DNA of 64,000 bases from Aquatica leii. Taxonomy: Eukaryota > Arthropoda > Insecta > Coleoptera > Lampyridae. A program made the translations under genes and the position numbers. Numbering within the stretch: position 1 is the stretch's first letter; each line of letters begins with the position of its first letter. The stretch is taken from the NCBI GenBank assembly GCA_035610365.1, contig CM069435.1, positions 9,822,001 to 9,886,000 on the forward strand. The letters run 5' to 3'. Under the pieces are notes generated by a model. That model did no database searches, had not been told where the DNA came from, and saw nothing but the letters and a program-made list of their open reading frames with translations. This document shows positions 1-12,480 of this stretch, piece after piece.

Positions 1-454
1 ATGTTGTTACTTCGAGGTTTCTACACCTATTAATCATACTTGTTAATTTGTCTAATGTTTATGAATTGAGAACTTCAACATATTTCGGTTAGTTTGCTAC
101 GCTGTTAAATTAAAGTTTTTATACCTGTTAATTATACTTGTTAATATTTCGAGCATTGATGAGTGGAGAAATTACATATATTCTTGTTAATATTCTACGT
201 TAATACATTAAAATTGTTATACTTGTTTATTTTTCTTTTATGGTAACATACCTTTTTCTTTTAATTGTCGTTACCCGTTAGCCATTGGTGGCTACCTCAA
301 ATTTAGTTACAAGTTTGGACCGTCTGTCGTGATTGAGGCAGACGTGTTAATTAGGATTGATCTGACGCCCTTAAGTATAATTCCCTTAAACCTCCCCTAT
401 CTCCGACTGTGTGAGTTGGCCGTGCAAGGTTCGTAAGACCTAAAGCTTGTAACA
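1..454 (+). mobile_element. 3' end of an LTR (TGTTAC...GTAACA type), cut by window edge
   Basis: The last ~250 bases align by eye with the end of the solo LTR at 40286-41662: a TTACAAGTTT block, a GACGCCCTTAA block, GTGAGTTGGCCGTGCA and the terminal CTTGTAACA. The LTR stops at 454. The next base starts sequence homologous to 18574 onward, so this element sits inside a BEL/Pao gag remnant. It is absent from the duplicate copy, where the site reads ATAATTGATAGC. The left end and the rest of the element lie outside the window, so solo LTR versus full element cannot be told. Confidence 0.75.
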
Positions 455-1235
455 AATTGCTAGCAGAAAACTCTAATGATTTGATTACTTCAGCATCGGT
501 CCAGCGAGACAGCCTTTGAAATAATGCAACCTTTGAATATCGGTAAGATCCGAGTTATCATGAATTAAACTGGATAATATGTTTTTGAATTGGATCCAGT
601 TTTTTAAATCACCTGAAAATTTAGGAATATTTATTTTTCGCAACTGGAAAGATAGTGAACTTTGCGATGTACCAGATTTGCATGAATGTAGACTACCATT
701 GGGCTTATTGCGCCCTGTATTTGGCGAAGAGGCAATTAATTTGCTGATTAAATAATCGGCACTATCCTTTGTGGAAAGAAAATATTTTCGAATTCTGAAA
801 AGTCTTGCTCTGCGAATAAAAGATCATCCATTTGCTCTGCATATTCTGATAAGTAGGCTGAACCTACTTTGTAATTCTAAAATTTGTTTTTCTGCATCCT
901 TTATGAGGCGAAAAACGCTCTCAAATAATTTTTAAATTTCGTTGGTTTGATATTTTACAAGGGTAAATAATTAATTAAACGTCTAGAGACAAATAAATAT
1001 ATCGTATTTGATATTTAAAATGAATACTAATAGGATAAATATAATACTTGGTAAGAAAGAACACCTGTTGAAATCTTGCGTCACTTGCGATCTCTCTCGT
1101 TCTGATTGAATATGTATCTGGGCGTCCTACTTGGATTCAGAAATATGCATCAAAATTGATATTCAAATTAGCGCTTTTTGATTGTTATATTGTTTTGGAC
1201 CAAACTTGAATCAAAATCCGTCTCCAAGGACCAAA
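455..1235 (-). pseudogene. BEL/Pao retrotransposon gag remnant (in duplication copy 1)
   Basis: Reading the minus strand gives degraded but recognisable BEL gag (DUF1759-like) sequence, including FSGDLKNWIQFKNI, HDNSDLTDIQRLHYFKGCL and, upstream, YAEQMDDLLFAEQDF. Several frameshifts and stops make it non-functional. The same remnant lies at 18240-19364 beside SLC5 copy B, so it predates the duplication. A primer-binding site and LTR follow directly on the right. Confidence 0.8.
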
Positions 1236-1514
1236 TGTAGCGTAACTGCTTGTCGAGTCGTCTATTTTGATTCGATTGTAGCAAGGTACTGAAAAATGGA
1301 TTGTATTTTCTTTACTTGTTGCAATTGCAACTTGAGCACTTGCTTGGGGTATTTATTACAACATGATGATATAAAAGAATTAACAATTTAATCTATCGTC
1401 TAACTTTACAGACGGCTTAACCTTAACTTACACACATAAACCGCCAAAACTACATAAGTAGAAAGGTTGCAAAATAGTACAGAAGGTCGCACACGGCGTT
1501 TAACAAAGCATACA
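1236..1514 (-). repeat. BEL/Pao 5' LTR with adjoining primer-binding site
   Basis: On the minus strand an LTR-like stretch ends in CTACA, immediately followed (plus 1235-1221) by TTTGGTCCTTGGAGA, the usual position and form of a BEL-type tRNA primer site. The LTR holds a TATA-like TTTTATATCATC and AATAAA. The outer end is set at the TG at 1514 by the TG...CA rule and is uncertain. The same structure recurs from 19365 with its PBS at 19350-19364. Confidence 0.6.
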
Positions 1515-2301
1515 GTAAATTTCAAATACCGGCATAGTCATAAAAATGAACTTCACGTAACAATAACAATTTATTACAACAATAAACGCATTTAGATCAA
1601 AGTATTAAGAATTTTTAGTAATAGGAAAATTATTGTAAAAACAAATATCAGGTTTCTCTGGGAATTGATAACGTTAAACATCGACGTTACCAGTAAAATA
1701 TTCAATTCTAGATAATTCATGTATTAAAAAAATTAAATGTTTACAAAACATTTCCAAAGCATTAAAGCAAGTGGACTAACAGTTTAATTAATTTACTACA
1801 ATTTTGTAATTGTCTGTTAATTCTAGTAATATTTATTATAAATGAATATTATTAGAGTATTAGGTATACACCCTATACAAAAGTGAGAATGTTAGAAATT
1901 CTTAGATGGTAATTATTGTATATGAACAATGTTTTTATTGTTTAAAATTTATGACTACCTGGTTTATGACGTTTATAAAAAAATTGAATTTTCTTTACAA
2001 GTGAACTTTAATTACTGAAATGTTATTGTTTTATTGTAACGTGTTTAAGGATTTATTAACTATTACTTTTACTTAACTATACTATAATTTTAAGTAGTTT
2101 TGTAGAACAAAAACAAAACACATTAAAGAACAACTTGTCTGAATAGTCTTATTATTTGAATATGTACAAATGTTTGTTTAATTTATGTTCTAAATTTAAT
2201 TAAGTTTTAAAAAACCGCCTAACTAATATTTTACGATTGTAACAGTTTTAACGCACAATTAACGTCTTTTTCTTTTGGGACGTCTTTTATAAACGAATGT
2301 A
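1515..2301. other. AT-rich 3' flank of SLC5 copy A
   Basis: No coding signal or recognisable element. It is shared with 19640-20317 downstream of copy B, as part of the duplication, and probably contains the 3' UTR and polyadenylation region of the transporter gene. Confidence 0.5.
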
Positions 2302-4257
2302 TTAATGGAGATAATAAGTCTCTGAAACAGGTATCTTATCGTGTTTAGTAAACCAACTAATAATTATACCAACTACAACAGTAACCATAGTACCCATAAA
2401 CGTATTAAACCAAAATGAAATACGATACAGGAAAAATGGCAAATCTCCGGGTACTTCGCTAAAAGTGTATAAGTTGTCAATTCGTATAGAAGAAAAAATG
2501 TAACATACATTTTTGTGGCATTGTTTGTTAAAGAAACGTTGCAACCGTCTGTGGAAATAGGTTTTAAAAATTGCCCAAGATACGCATCGCTTTGATGTCG
2601 TTGATTTTGAATAAAAACAAATAAAATAAAGATAATACCCGTGAGACTCCCGTACAAAGCACCCTAAGAACATAATTATTATAATGATTATGTATGAATT
2701 TGACTTACTTTTGAATTTGCCAATGGAACTAAAACTCCCAAAAAAAATAAACCTAAAGTTGGTCCTAAAGTAGCTGCGTATATGCCGGTGTATACCGGAA
2801 ATATACCATTTATGTTTTTTAAAGCAAACACTAAGACTGTAGCTATTGTTCCAGTGACTACTACAATTGTTTTTAATATTGTAGTAACGCGAGCTTGAGA
2901 AATGTTTTTGGATATAAACAAAGACACAAAATCTTCGTAAATAATGGCTGACATTGTATTCAGAGATGCTGATAGAGTACTAATAAAACTAATGTTTATT
3001 CAATCTTTTGAAAAAACGCAGTTACCTTAATCCAGCACTAAAAACTCCAGCCATAAACACTCCCGAATATCCTGGAATGTTGCCAGCAACGTCCATTACA
3101 AAATAAGGAACTAACTGATCCGAATTGAATATTTTTTTCGCCGAGAAAGGATCGCAGTTCCAATATTTGGCGTACATTAATAAACCAGTTAATGCGGAAA
3201 GAACGTGTATTGAAGCTACGCTAAAAGCGTAAATCACTATAACTCTGAAATTGTTGACTAATTAGAGTAATTCTAATATTTTGTAATACTTTTTAACGTC
3301 CGATAGCGTTGGTACAGATAAAAATTTTTGCACACAAACCGGGTCTACGCAAGTGATTGTAAGCCAGTAAAATGTGCCTCCAATCATTATAGCACCAAAA
3401 CTATCTCTTAGAGTAGGATCAAAACTGAAACTATAGAAATCATTACAACGTTGTTGGTGTATGGTACAGCCGTACTCAAATATGTCTAATCGATGTCCTT
3501 CAATAGATGTGTTCCATAAAACTTTGAATCCGTTGATCGCAGATAAACCTATGCAAAATAATAGAAAAAATGACAGTGCCATGATAATAAACTGCAAAGT
3601 ATCTGTCCATACTACTGCTCTAAATCCTCCAATTGTTGTATAAAAGATACAAATTGCACAAGAAATGCACGCTATTACTAACGGATTACCTTGGGTAACT
3701 GCAAAAGTATGTAAGAATAATATATCGGTGACTAATTTCCAAATACCTTGAGCAAATGCTAGTGATGGAATGTAAATTACTATGGGGCAATAAATAAACA
3801 TTCCTAGTAAATTAAAAAACGATGCCACTATTCTAACTGTTTTGTTAAATCTTAAATGCAGATACTCAAAAACGCTTGTAATTTGAAGCTTAAAAAATAC
3901 TGGCAGAAATATGTGGTAACCTAGAAAGCACATAAATAATGTTGCCACACCCAACCATAAATAATTAGCTCCAAATCGGTACACGTCTGATGGTACTGCC
4001 AGCAAAGTGCTTGTAGCAATTTGGCTGTAACGTTACGATAATATTAAGGGTTTAATATAATTTGGTAGTTACCTTGCAATTAAGGAAACTGCTATTGGTA
4101 AAACTTTCATAGTCTTTCCACCTTTGAGATATTCATCAGCCGAGTTTTGTCTGTTTCCGCACAGTGCAAAATATATTCCTATGATCACGCTTATTCCTAG
4201 CATTGACCCAAACACTATATAATCCAACCACGAAAATAAATAATTTTTTTCTTCCAT
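2302..4257 (-). CDS. SLC5-family sodium-coupled transporter, copy A (frameshifted C-terminus)
   Basis: Eight exons on the minus strand: 4257-4073, 4024-3747, 3698-3476, 3430-3290, 3244-3026, 2979-2709, 2663-2509 and 2458-2302, giving 543 codons with stop. All seven introns are GT-AG and 45-50 bp, and phases match throughout. The product should be a plasma-membrane protein of about 13 helices that moves an organic solute with Na+; family hallmarks are WTDTLQF and STLSASLNTMSA (the SLC5 sodium-site region). It resembles insect multivitamin/monocarboxylate transporters (SLC5A6/A8 type); substrate unknown. Relative to copy B it lost one base near 2323 (TTTCAGAG versus TTTCCAGAG), so the tail ends ...SETYYLH instead of the longer ...DLLSPLIHSF tail kept in copies B and C. 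It may still fold because the loss is after the last helix. Introns 2 and 4 contain no in-frame stop (see findings). Confidence 0.9.
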
Positions 4258-4712
4258 TTTTTGAGTTGACAGTTAATATAAATTGTAATGCAAAATTGAG
4301 AATACTCATTAATTAAACCATTTTAGTTAGTAAATCAACTTGTTTTAAATATTTATATAACGTTGAACGTTATGTATCTTGTGTCACAATTATCGTTTAA
4401 AAAATTAATGCCAATGATAAAACGTTGTTTTTAAAAGTATTTTATGTTAGTCAATTCTCAGTAACCTAAAAAATTTTTTTTGAAAACTGTTAGTCTTAAT
4501 ACTAAAATTACTTTATATTACTACAAACCTAAATGTGTAAAGTGTAATAAATTCAAGATAATAAAAGAAATTCTGTATTAAATTATTATTAAATTGCCAA
4601 ATATAAAGCTAAAAATGCTGCTACTAAAACTGTATTTAATATAGATAAAGTTTATCACTAAAGATTAGGTATGAAATGTAATTAAAAAAAAATGTAGTAT
4701 AAGGTTAAATAT

Positions 4713-5171
4713 ACAGGCTGTATCAAATTTCGTGTTTAGTACATGGATCTCGTTTATTATCAGAGATAGAGAGTTGGTTAAATGGACAGAAATGGTCTTT
4801 AAGTTATGCCTAAATAAATTCAAAAAACAAAATTTACCCCCTCTATAAAGTTTCTGAAATATGGCGGAAAATAATAAAGTTAGTGTTTTTGATTTTTAGC
4901 TTTAAAGTTGTTACTTGAGGAGGTATTTAAAAACTTAAAAAAAACTTTCTTAACAGAACTCTGCTCTTTCAGATGATGGCAATAAGTTTTTGTTATCGTT
5001 ATTACTTTACTTTACATCGATAACAACTTTTGTTTTTTATATGCTAGCAATTTTCATGTTTTATGCCATAAGTAAGAAAAAAAATCCTGATTTCAAAAAT
5101 GTATAACATGTTCATCAAAAAATCAAAAATAAGTTTAACATTTAAAGAAAACCGTTTCGGTTGAAAACTTA
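4713..5171. other. Non-coding spacer with a possible repeat edge
   Basis: Unique side of the duplication boundary. It begins with ATACAGGCTGTATCAAAT, which looks like the terminal motif of a common insect repeat, but no second end was found. No ORF of note. Confidence 0.3.
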
Positions 5172-6130
5172 TTAACCTTCCGATTACCATTGGGGTCTTT
5201 TTTGACCCCAGACGTGTTGTTTTTGTTGTCTTTTCTTAATTTTTTTTACAACTGTCCCAATATTTTTTTAGCTGAGTTTCTTTCAACAATGTTTAATAAT
5301 ATATAACAATTTTTGCAATTGTTGTTTGTTTTGCGACGTAAAAAAAATATTTTCGTTGGGGTCATATTTGACCCCACTTGGTAACCGACGTTCTAAAAAG
5401 TAATTCTAATATTTTTTTGCATTTGTTATCTAATCTGCTTGTTGCGACGTGTTATTCGTCTGAATCATGATTACTACCATCCCGTCATTACATTCGGTGA
5501 GTTTGTTCGAATCAGTTGAAAAGTGTGTCTACTGTGTTATTACATTTGATTGGAAATAGTTGTTGTTGAATTATAGTTAGAACATATTTGTCTCAGCGTG
5601 AAGTGGAAGAAATAGCTAGCAATATTAATTTACTGAATGAAATTGAAGATGAAATTTTATCTGACGATAGTAATGCCGAATTTGAAGAAGTAAGTGTACC
5701 TGATGTAAACCCTATTGTAAGTTCGGAAGACGATGACAGTGATGATAATTCGCCCAATGATAGACATATATTGGTGGGTAAAGATGGTTCCATATGGAAA
5801 AAAGATAAGCCTCATGTTAGAAGACAAAATCAGCGAAATATTCTAAAAACACCGCCAGGATTAACAAAATTCAGTGAACATATTTCAACATGCTTAGATA
5901 CTTTCCAGTTATTTATCTCGGAAGACATTATGGACATAATACGTAGAGAAATAAACATTCGAGCTAGAAGAATTGTAGGCGATACGTGGAAGCCAGTAGA
6001 TGCGGATGAGTTACATGCATTTTTTGGATTACGAATTTATAAGTCAATTACGAATTTATTACAATTTGTTCGGCACAGGGTAAGATAGTTTGTCTCCAGT
6101 TTATTAAGATTCCTTCGTAATTGCTGTATT
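5172..6130 (+). pseudogene. piggyBac-like element, 5' end and transposase N-terminus
   Basis: A TTAA (5172-5175), the usual piggyBac target, is followed by CCTTCCGATTACC and two short hairpins, TGGGGTC...GACCCCA, at about 5193-5212 and 5359-5377. The ORF from about 5588 encodes an acidic N-terminus (SSEDDDSDDN), then RHILVGKDGSIWKKDKP, FQLFISEDIMDIIRREIN and ELHAFFGLRIYKS, which is the usual order at the start of the DDE_Tnp_1_7 domain. It ends at 6088 with only about 166 residues, long before the catalytic aspartates, so it is dead. Upstream ATG and any first exon are unclear. Confidence 0.75.
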
Positions 6131-6544
6131 AATTTGATAGCCGGTTTCGCCACGTTTCAATCACCTGTTCGCTTCAACAAAGAACAATGATGCATAAGTA
6201 CGATTGATAAATACCGCTACCGAATGTATAAGCTTTTGGGAGGGCATACTACTCATAAGAAAACGAGGTCTCGACGAGCAATGCGTCGGAGATGTTAATT
6301 CTTGTACACCAGTCGATTGCGTTATCAACCACCTGTTCGTAATTACAACCAACAGCATTCGATACAACGGGTTCTTATATCGCATTTAATGAATTATTAT
6401 TATTAATGATTTTGTAGTTTCCTTTTTCGTGAACTATTGTGTGCCACGATTTGCTATTCAATAATTATTCTAGGCTGCTACCGATGGGAAAACGCTTTCT
6501 TCACGCAAGTAAGCACTGGATTCTGGGTAAGTCAGTTTGATTAT
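6131..6544. other. Unassigned sequence between piggyBac remnant and repeat
   Basis: Short ORFs on both strands but no recognisable domain. It may be the decayed middle of the piggyBac element or a separate insertion. Confidence 0.3.
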
Positions 6545-6835
6545 ATTTTTTTCGCTGTCATAAAGTATTTATAATGCCTAAGATACGAGTTACGTACTAG
6601 GATGTTATGAGAGAACGTTATGAATTCATGTTTAAGTTTTGATAGTAACAAGTTTTCTATTTGTTTTTGTGCATTTTTTTTCAACTTTGCAGATTCATTG
6701 TAATTGTAAAATCAATTTGACAAGTAAAAAATTAAACGTCAAAGTATTTATTGCTGTAAACTACTAGATATACTTGTAATAGAAGTTTTGTAATTGTCCA
6801 TTTTTACTTTTTATTTTATATAAAGTAAAAAATAA
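6545..6835. repeat. Dispersed repeat, partner at 23770-24068
   Basis: The two copies share GATACGAGTTACGTA, CATGTTTAAGTTTTGAT, AACAAGTTTTCTATTTG and CTACTAGATATACTTG in the same order and orientation, with indels. This copy abuts the broken 3' end of copia; the other abuts a Penelope fragment. No coding content; possibly an end of an unrecognised element. Confidence 0.7.
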
Positions 6836-6865
6836 AATCTTTTATGCACCACTGGCGTTACGGGA

Positions 6866-9800
6866 TGATTATCTTTCTAATTCTATGACAATTGGCAAAA
6901 AGTAGTCAAGCTTCACAAAATGATGTTTTATGTCAATATGTTTGCTTCTAGCACTTGATTTTAGATTTTTCCTAATTTCTATTGCATCTTTATCACACAT
7001 GATGATTAGTAGTTCTTCAGGTTTTGCTGTTAGTTCGGTTAAAAGACCTCGTACCCAAAATGCCTCCTGAGTAGCAGCACTAAGAGCCATGTACTCCGCT
7101 TCAGTCGAGGACAAGACCACCGTTGGATGTTTCTTTGAATTCCAGGATATGGCAGCTCCGGAAAACATAAAAACGTATCTTGTAGTAGATCTGCGATCAT
7201 CTTGACAACCTGCCCAGTCAGAATTACTATACGCATATGTCGCCTTCTATTCCTTACAATACTTTAACACCCCCAAGTAAAAGTTCCTTTTATGTATCGC
7301 AAAAGTTTTTTTACAGCAGACCAATGAGCTCGTCCTGGGTTTTCATTAAATCTGCTTAACATACCAACTGCAAATACTAAGTCAGGTCTCATACCATAAG
7401 CAGCATACAGTATATTTTCCAGTGCTTCGCGATATGGGATCTTATTCATTTCTTCTATTTCTTCTTTTGTTTTTGGGTCCATATCCTTTGAAAGTTTTGT
7501 ATTCGGCTCTAAAGGAGTTAGAGCCGACTTACAATTACTCATATTGAATCTTTCAAGAACATGTCTTAAATAGTTTTCTTGATCAAGGATTATGTACCCA
7601 TTTTGTTTTTTGACACGTATACCCAAGCAGTGGGACAGTGGTCCTAAATCTTTCATAGAAAACGTATGCATTAGTTTTTCTTTTAATCGGCATTTTCTTT
7701 CTCGACTGTTGCTGAGAATAATCAAATCGCCTACATAGACTCCCACTAGTAGTAATTCCCCAGCCTGAATTCGCGTGTAGACGCAAGTATCATGACATGT
7801 TGATTTAAAGTCCAGTTGATTCAATACTTTATCCAATTCCAGATACCAGACACGACTGGCTTGTTTAAGACCATAAACCGAGTTTTGAAGTCGGCAAATT
7901 TCACCATCTGGAAGTTTTATATATATTTCTTCTGCAAGTTTTGGATGTAAAATGGCTGTAGTAACGTCCATGTAATCTATTGACAGTTCTAGATTTACCG
8001 CAAGTGCTATTAAGGCACGGATCGAGACAGAACGGATGACAGGAGATAACGTTTCTTCATATTTTGTACCCTTTGTTTAAAAGCATCATCTGGTTACCAA
8101 CCTTGCTTTGTGGCGGATCACAGTTCTATCAGGACCTAGTTTGGGCTGAAAACCCCATTTCATAGTTATGGTTTTACGACCAGGTGGAAGTTCGGCAGAA
8201 GTCCATGATTTATTCAGACGATGAAACTCTATTTCTTTTTCTATAGCTCTTCGCCATTTTTCTTTATCTTCCCCTGCAAGTGCTTCGTGTTCTGTCGTGG
8301 GACTTGATGTACACAGCATGGATTGGTTGCATATAAAATCTTCATTAAAAATCAGTTTATTGGGTTTACTTACTCGTTTCGGATAGCGATTTTCTTCATC
8401 AACTTGTATATTAGTTGTAACTGTTGGTAGATTTTTGTCGTGTATAGTTTCATTGACCAAAGGTGCTGATGAAGTGGCATTAAGTCTTGTATCGGTAGCT
8501 GTGCTCTATAGTAAGTCATCTGGTAACGGTTCGATTGAAGTAGAACGAACTTCGTTTAATGATTGAGTTACTTCAGCATCACTGGACAAGTGACTTCCAG
8601 GTGACTGTGTCAACATTTCCATCTGGTTTTCAATAAAGCTTACATCACGGGCCAAACGACATTTTCCAGTTTTGGGATTGTAAATTCTGTAGCCTTTGGT
8701 TTGATTACTGTACCCTACAAAAATTCCTTTCCAGATCTTTGCCTGGAGCTTATCTCTTCGTGATTGTGGAATGTGAACGAATGTTTTACAACCAAATGTA
8801 CGCAAGTGATTGAGATTCGGTCGCTCGCCGCTTCATGCTTCCTCTAGTGTTAAATTTTCTAATGTTTGAGTAGGGCAACGATTTCGGAGGTAAGTTGCTG
8901 TGTTAATCGCTTCGGCCTAAAAATCTTTAGTTAAATTTGATGCACACAATGTCGATCTGGCACACTCCAGAAGGGTGCGATTCATGCGCTCTGCAACACC
9001 GTTCTGCTGGGGTGTATTTGGCACAGTCCTTTCATGATGTATACCTTTTTGGCGTAAATAATTCGTCATTGACCTGTTGACATATTCTGTACCGTTGTCA
9101 GTGCGGATGCAATTAGTTTTTGTTCCGTTTGATTTTCCATAAAATTAAGGCAATAAATTGTTCAAACACTTCATTTTTTGATTTCAAAAGATATGTAAAA
9201 CATTTACGGGAATTATCGTTTACGAAGGTTAAAATATATTTGGCACCACCCTTGGATTCAATAGACATCGGTCCACATAAGTCGGAGTGAACTAAACCTA
9301 GTATGCGTGATGCTCTGCCATTGGCATGTTTAGGAAATGGGCTCCGGTGTGCTTTTCCCTGTATGCAATATGTGCAAGAAATATCAGATTCCTTATTGAA
9401 ATACGGTCTGTCACTTAAAGTTTGTAATTTACGCATTGAGAATGAGTTTATATGTCTTAATCGATTATGCCACAAACTAAAGTTATTTGATTCAGAACTA
9501 ACCATACTCACAATTTCTTGATCTGGAGCACGATCTAAGCGATAAAGTTCATTATTTACCGTTCCTGTTTCTAACACTATCGATTCATTAACATTAACTG
9601 CCCCTTTTATAATTCTACATTATTATCAAAAATAATAGATAGGTCTAACGGTTTTTTTAAGTATTTGGCTAACACTTAACAAATTCAACTTTAAGTCTGG
9701 TACAGAATCAACGTATAGTTAGTTAGATAATGGTATTGCGATATCGCCAGTTGCAGAGCTACTCATAGTTTGTCCATTAGCCGTCCGAATCAATTGTGTT

Positions 9801-12480
9801 TCATTTTTTTCAAATGTATTATATAATCGTTTTGTAAGATGAACAGTGGCACCTGAGTCAAGATACCAATCATCATTATCTGAAACAGATTTGTCACAAA
9901 CAAAAAAACAAGATCCTGCAGTAGATGTTGACGAAGTCTGCTTGTTCTGCATTTTATTTCTTTGTTGATCCCTTTTCTTTGGTCTCTTGCAGTTATTTGC
10001 CATATGACCACGACCATTGCAATTGTAACACCTTATATCCATAGATGGCTTCCGATTACTACGGACTGACAGTGCAGTACTCTCAATGTGTTTTGCAGAA
10101 TTCGCTTTAATATCTTGCTGAAGTAGTAAGCTTTTAATAAAATCTACAGTGATATCTTGGTTCGATCCTCTAATTCCGGGTACTAAGGGTTTAAATTATT
10201 CAGCTAAAATAAATGCTCCCACGACAGTGTCTTGTAGAGGTTCACCAGCATTTTCTAACTGTTCTGCTATACTTAGAAATTTGTTGATAAATTCTTCCAT
10301 TGAGTTACAATCTGTTACGCCCTGAGCAAATTTTCCTAAATCCGGTACTGTTTGATTCATTTAAGTTATACGTGTTGGAACTTGCTGTTGTTGCTAATCT
10401 CACGCTTTATTTCGTTACATTTTAAAGTTGATAATTTGTAATTTATGATTAATTAAGAGCGTATTATATTCGCTTAATACGTGGTTAAATTCTGTTTTTC
10501 TGCAAGTCCTTATCAAGATCCTTGTTTAAACTATCAGTTACTCGAGCGTTCTCACGAGTTTGCTGACGAATTTATTTTGTTATCTTCTGAGGTCATTATG
10601 ACCTTAGGTATTTCGTTTTCTTCTATAATCAGTTCCTGACAAACTCTTGTTGAGATCACTTCAAGAATTTACTGTACCTTGGAAGTACTAACGTTTACTT
10701 AAACACGGTGATTTTACCGGACATTACGTTAAAACCTTCCTAACTTTTAGTATATCTACGGAACCTGTTTCTTTCCTAAAATTACTAAAAATCGTATATT
10801 TACGGCTATAAGTTAGTTTAAATTTTAAAAATGTACTTAGTTTTCTTAACGCTGGATTATTATACCCAGGTAAAGTACTTAGTTTTTGCTTTATTTAGTT
10901 AATCTAATTTCGCTTCTCTCCCTTCCTCTTTATAGCGGTTTTTCTTCCGACGAAATTGTTCTAATTTCTATGAACGTCTTCTCCAACGGATTATTTCCTC
11001 CACGTATGAGAGTTCCTTCAACTACCAAAATACTCCGTTCATCTGTAAACTCTACTAACGCTACGCTGAGAAGTCAACTTCGATTGCAGCAACTGACTAA
11101 GTGGAAAACCAACCGTTAACCTTCGTTTTATTGTGAATTAATTCATATTTGTGCAAATCTCAAAGATTTGATTTTCTACATTGAACTTTTACTTAATTTA
11201 ATTTCTCTTTGTTTCTATAAGAATTTGTTATCTGATTTACCTTGAATTTTGTTGCCTTATAACGTAATTGTAACTGACCTATTAACCTACATAAATTTGG
11301 TTACGCATCCCCTGATCTACGAGATAGTAAACTTGAACCTAACTCTAATTCTCGGCTGTTATTTGCCGACGGCCAATTGTTTGTTTTAAATCATTTATTT
11401 AAGGAAACTTTGACTGGAAATACCGTGCACGGAGTTTCATCAGCGAAGTAATAAAGCTAAAATTTTTTTTTTGTATTTGAAATTCTAATTACTGTCTTGT
11501 CGAATCCCGATCGCTGCCCCAAATTTAATTTTTTTTGTTTGTTTTGCAAACCTAACGTAATTAAATTAGTTTTACTACTTTTGTTTTAACACAAGGAGAT
11601 TTAGATCCTGTATTTTTGTAATATTTGAAATCCATTATCGATTGTTTTACTCAACTTCACACATATTTTGTTTGCATAATTCAAAATTGAATATTTTATT
11701 GATTCTTTTGTAAATTGCCATTTATTCTAAATTCATTATATTTACATCAAATTTACTGATTGCTATTTATTGCTTAACTTTTCCCGTTTTCTTTTAGCAA
11801 CCCTTCGCTACTACTAGAGCCCTGTTAAACTGTTGCAATTTACTTAACAGGACCGTAACTAAACAAATTGTGTGGCGCCCATTTCTAACAATTTCTAATC
11901 ACTATTTGACTAATTTTATCAACCACGACATCTTTGATTTAAATATTCCTCTCACAACTTCTAACCCACCCCATTTTGCCTACAAGAACCAAGCTGTTGC
12001 GGCCATCGCTCCATTTAAATTTAGTTACCCCTAAATCTTACCGTAACAAATATTCATTTTAACTGTAAAATAGTTGACCTCAAACCTACAATTCTAACTG
12101 AACCTTTATCTTCATACATATTAATTAGAACACCGCTTCCTCCTTTGGCAGTTGTTGCCCTTTTAGTAATTGATGCAGCGTGACTTTTAACGGAGAAATT
12201 TATCTTAGCCAGAGCACGACTATCCAACTCGGTATCTACTAACTCAGTTTCATCAGATTCAATACAGATTCACAGACCGGAGTCTACAAGAAAGTTTTTC
12301 ATCCAAAATTTCCACTCAACAAAATTTGAATGTCCATCTATATGCTTAGGATCAGGTAATCCTCCGATTGAATGTGATGTCGTAGTGATGTTGGTTCGCC
12401 GGGGCTAAACTGTTTCTGAGTTGATCTAACTGTTCACGAAGAAGTTCCAATTTTGTGTTTTCATCATGAGGATTCGCCAT
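6866..12480 (-). pseudogene. Ty1/copia retrotransposon, gag-pol, degraded and interrupted
   Basis: The minus strand reads, in order: gag start (ATG at 12480; HIDGHSNFVEWKFWMKNFLV), a 1.7-kb insertion, the rest of gag (NSMEEFINKFLSIAEQL), a CX2CX4HX4C knuckle and protease DSGAT at about 10040-9720, integrase HHCC finger (HNRLRH...CTYC) at 9577-9113, a divergent middle (8805-8086), reverse transcriptase (7971-7264) and RNase H (7168-6869). The RT box reads YVGD instead of YVDD. Many frameshifts break it. RNase H stops soon after KHIDIKHHFVK, so the pol C-terminus and 3' LTR are lost at the repeat ending at 6835. Confidence 0.92.
10367..12048 (+). mobile_element. 1.7-kb insertion inside copia gag, probably a solo LTR
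   Basis: Copia gag is readable on both sides but not within. The right edge ends CCGTAACA, like the other LTRs in this window, and TGTGGCGCCCA lies about 170 bases before it, as GGCGCCC-type motifs do in those LTRs. The left edge is unclear. Gag flanks share TTAAAATGAAT / TTAAATGAAT, a possible target duplication. No coding domain recognised inside. Confidence 0.5.

Larger units (their letters stand above)
455..4712. repeat. Segmental duplication copy 1 (partner 18574-22795)
   Basis: The whole block (BEL gag remnant, BEL LTR, 3' flank, SLC5 gene, 5' flank) recurs about 18.1 kb away in the same orientation. Coding parts differ at a handful of residues; flanks carry small indels, for example a stretch of about 70 bases near 630-700 missing from copy 2. 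Similarity fades around 4,712 and 22,795. The left end of copy 1 is cut by the LTR ending at 454, while copy 2 continues further into BEL. Confidence 0.93.

Noticed and set aside
3461..3643. Plus-strand ORFs within the SLC5 genes (also 21550-21732)
   Set aside because: They are antisense to well-supported exons, mirrored in both duplicates only because the coding strand is conserved.
10886..11119. 77-codon plus ORF inside the insertion in copia
   Set aside because: Lies within LTR-like non-coding DNA; no domain and no supporting context.
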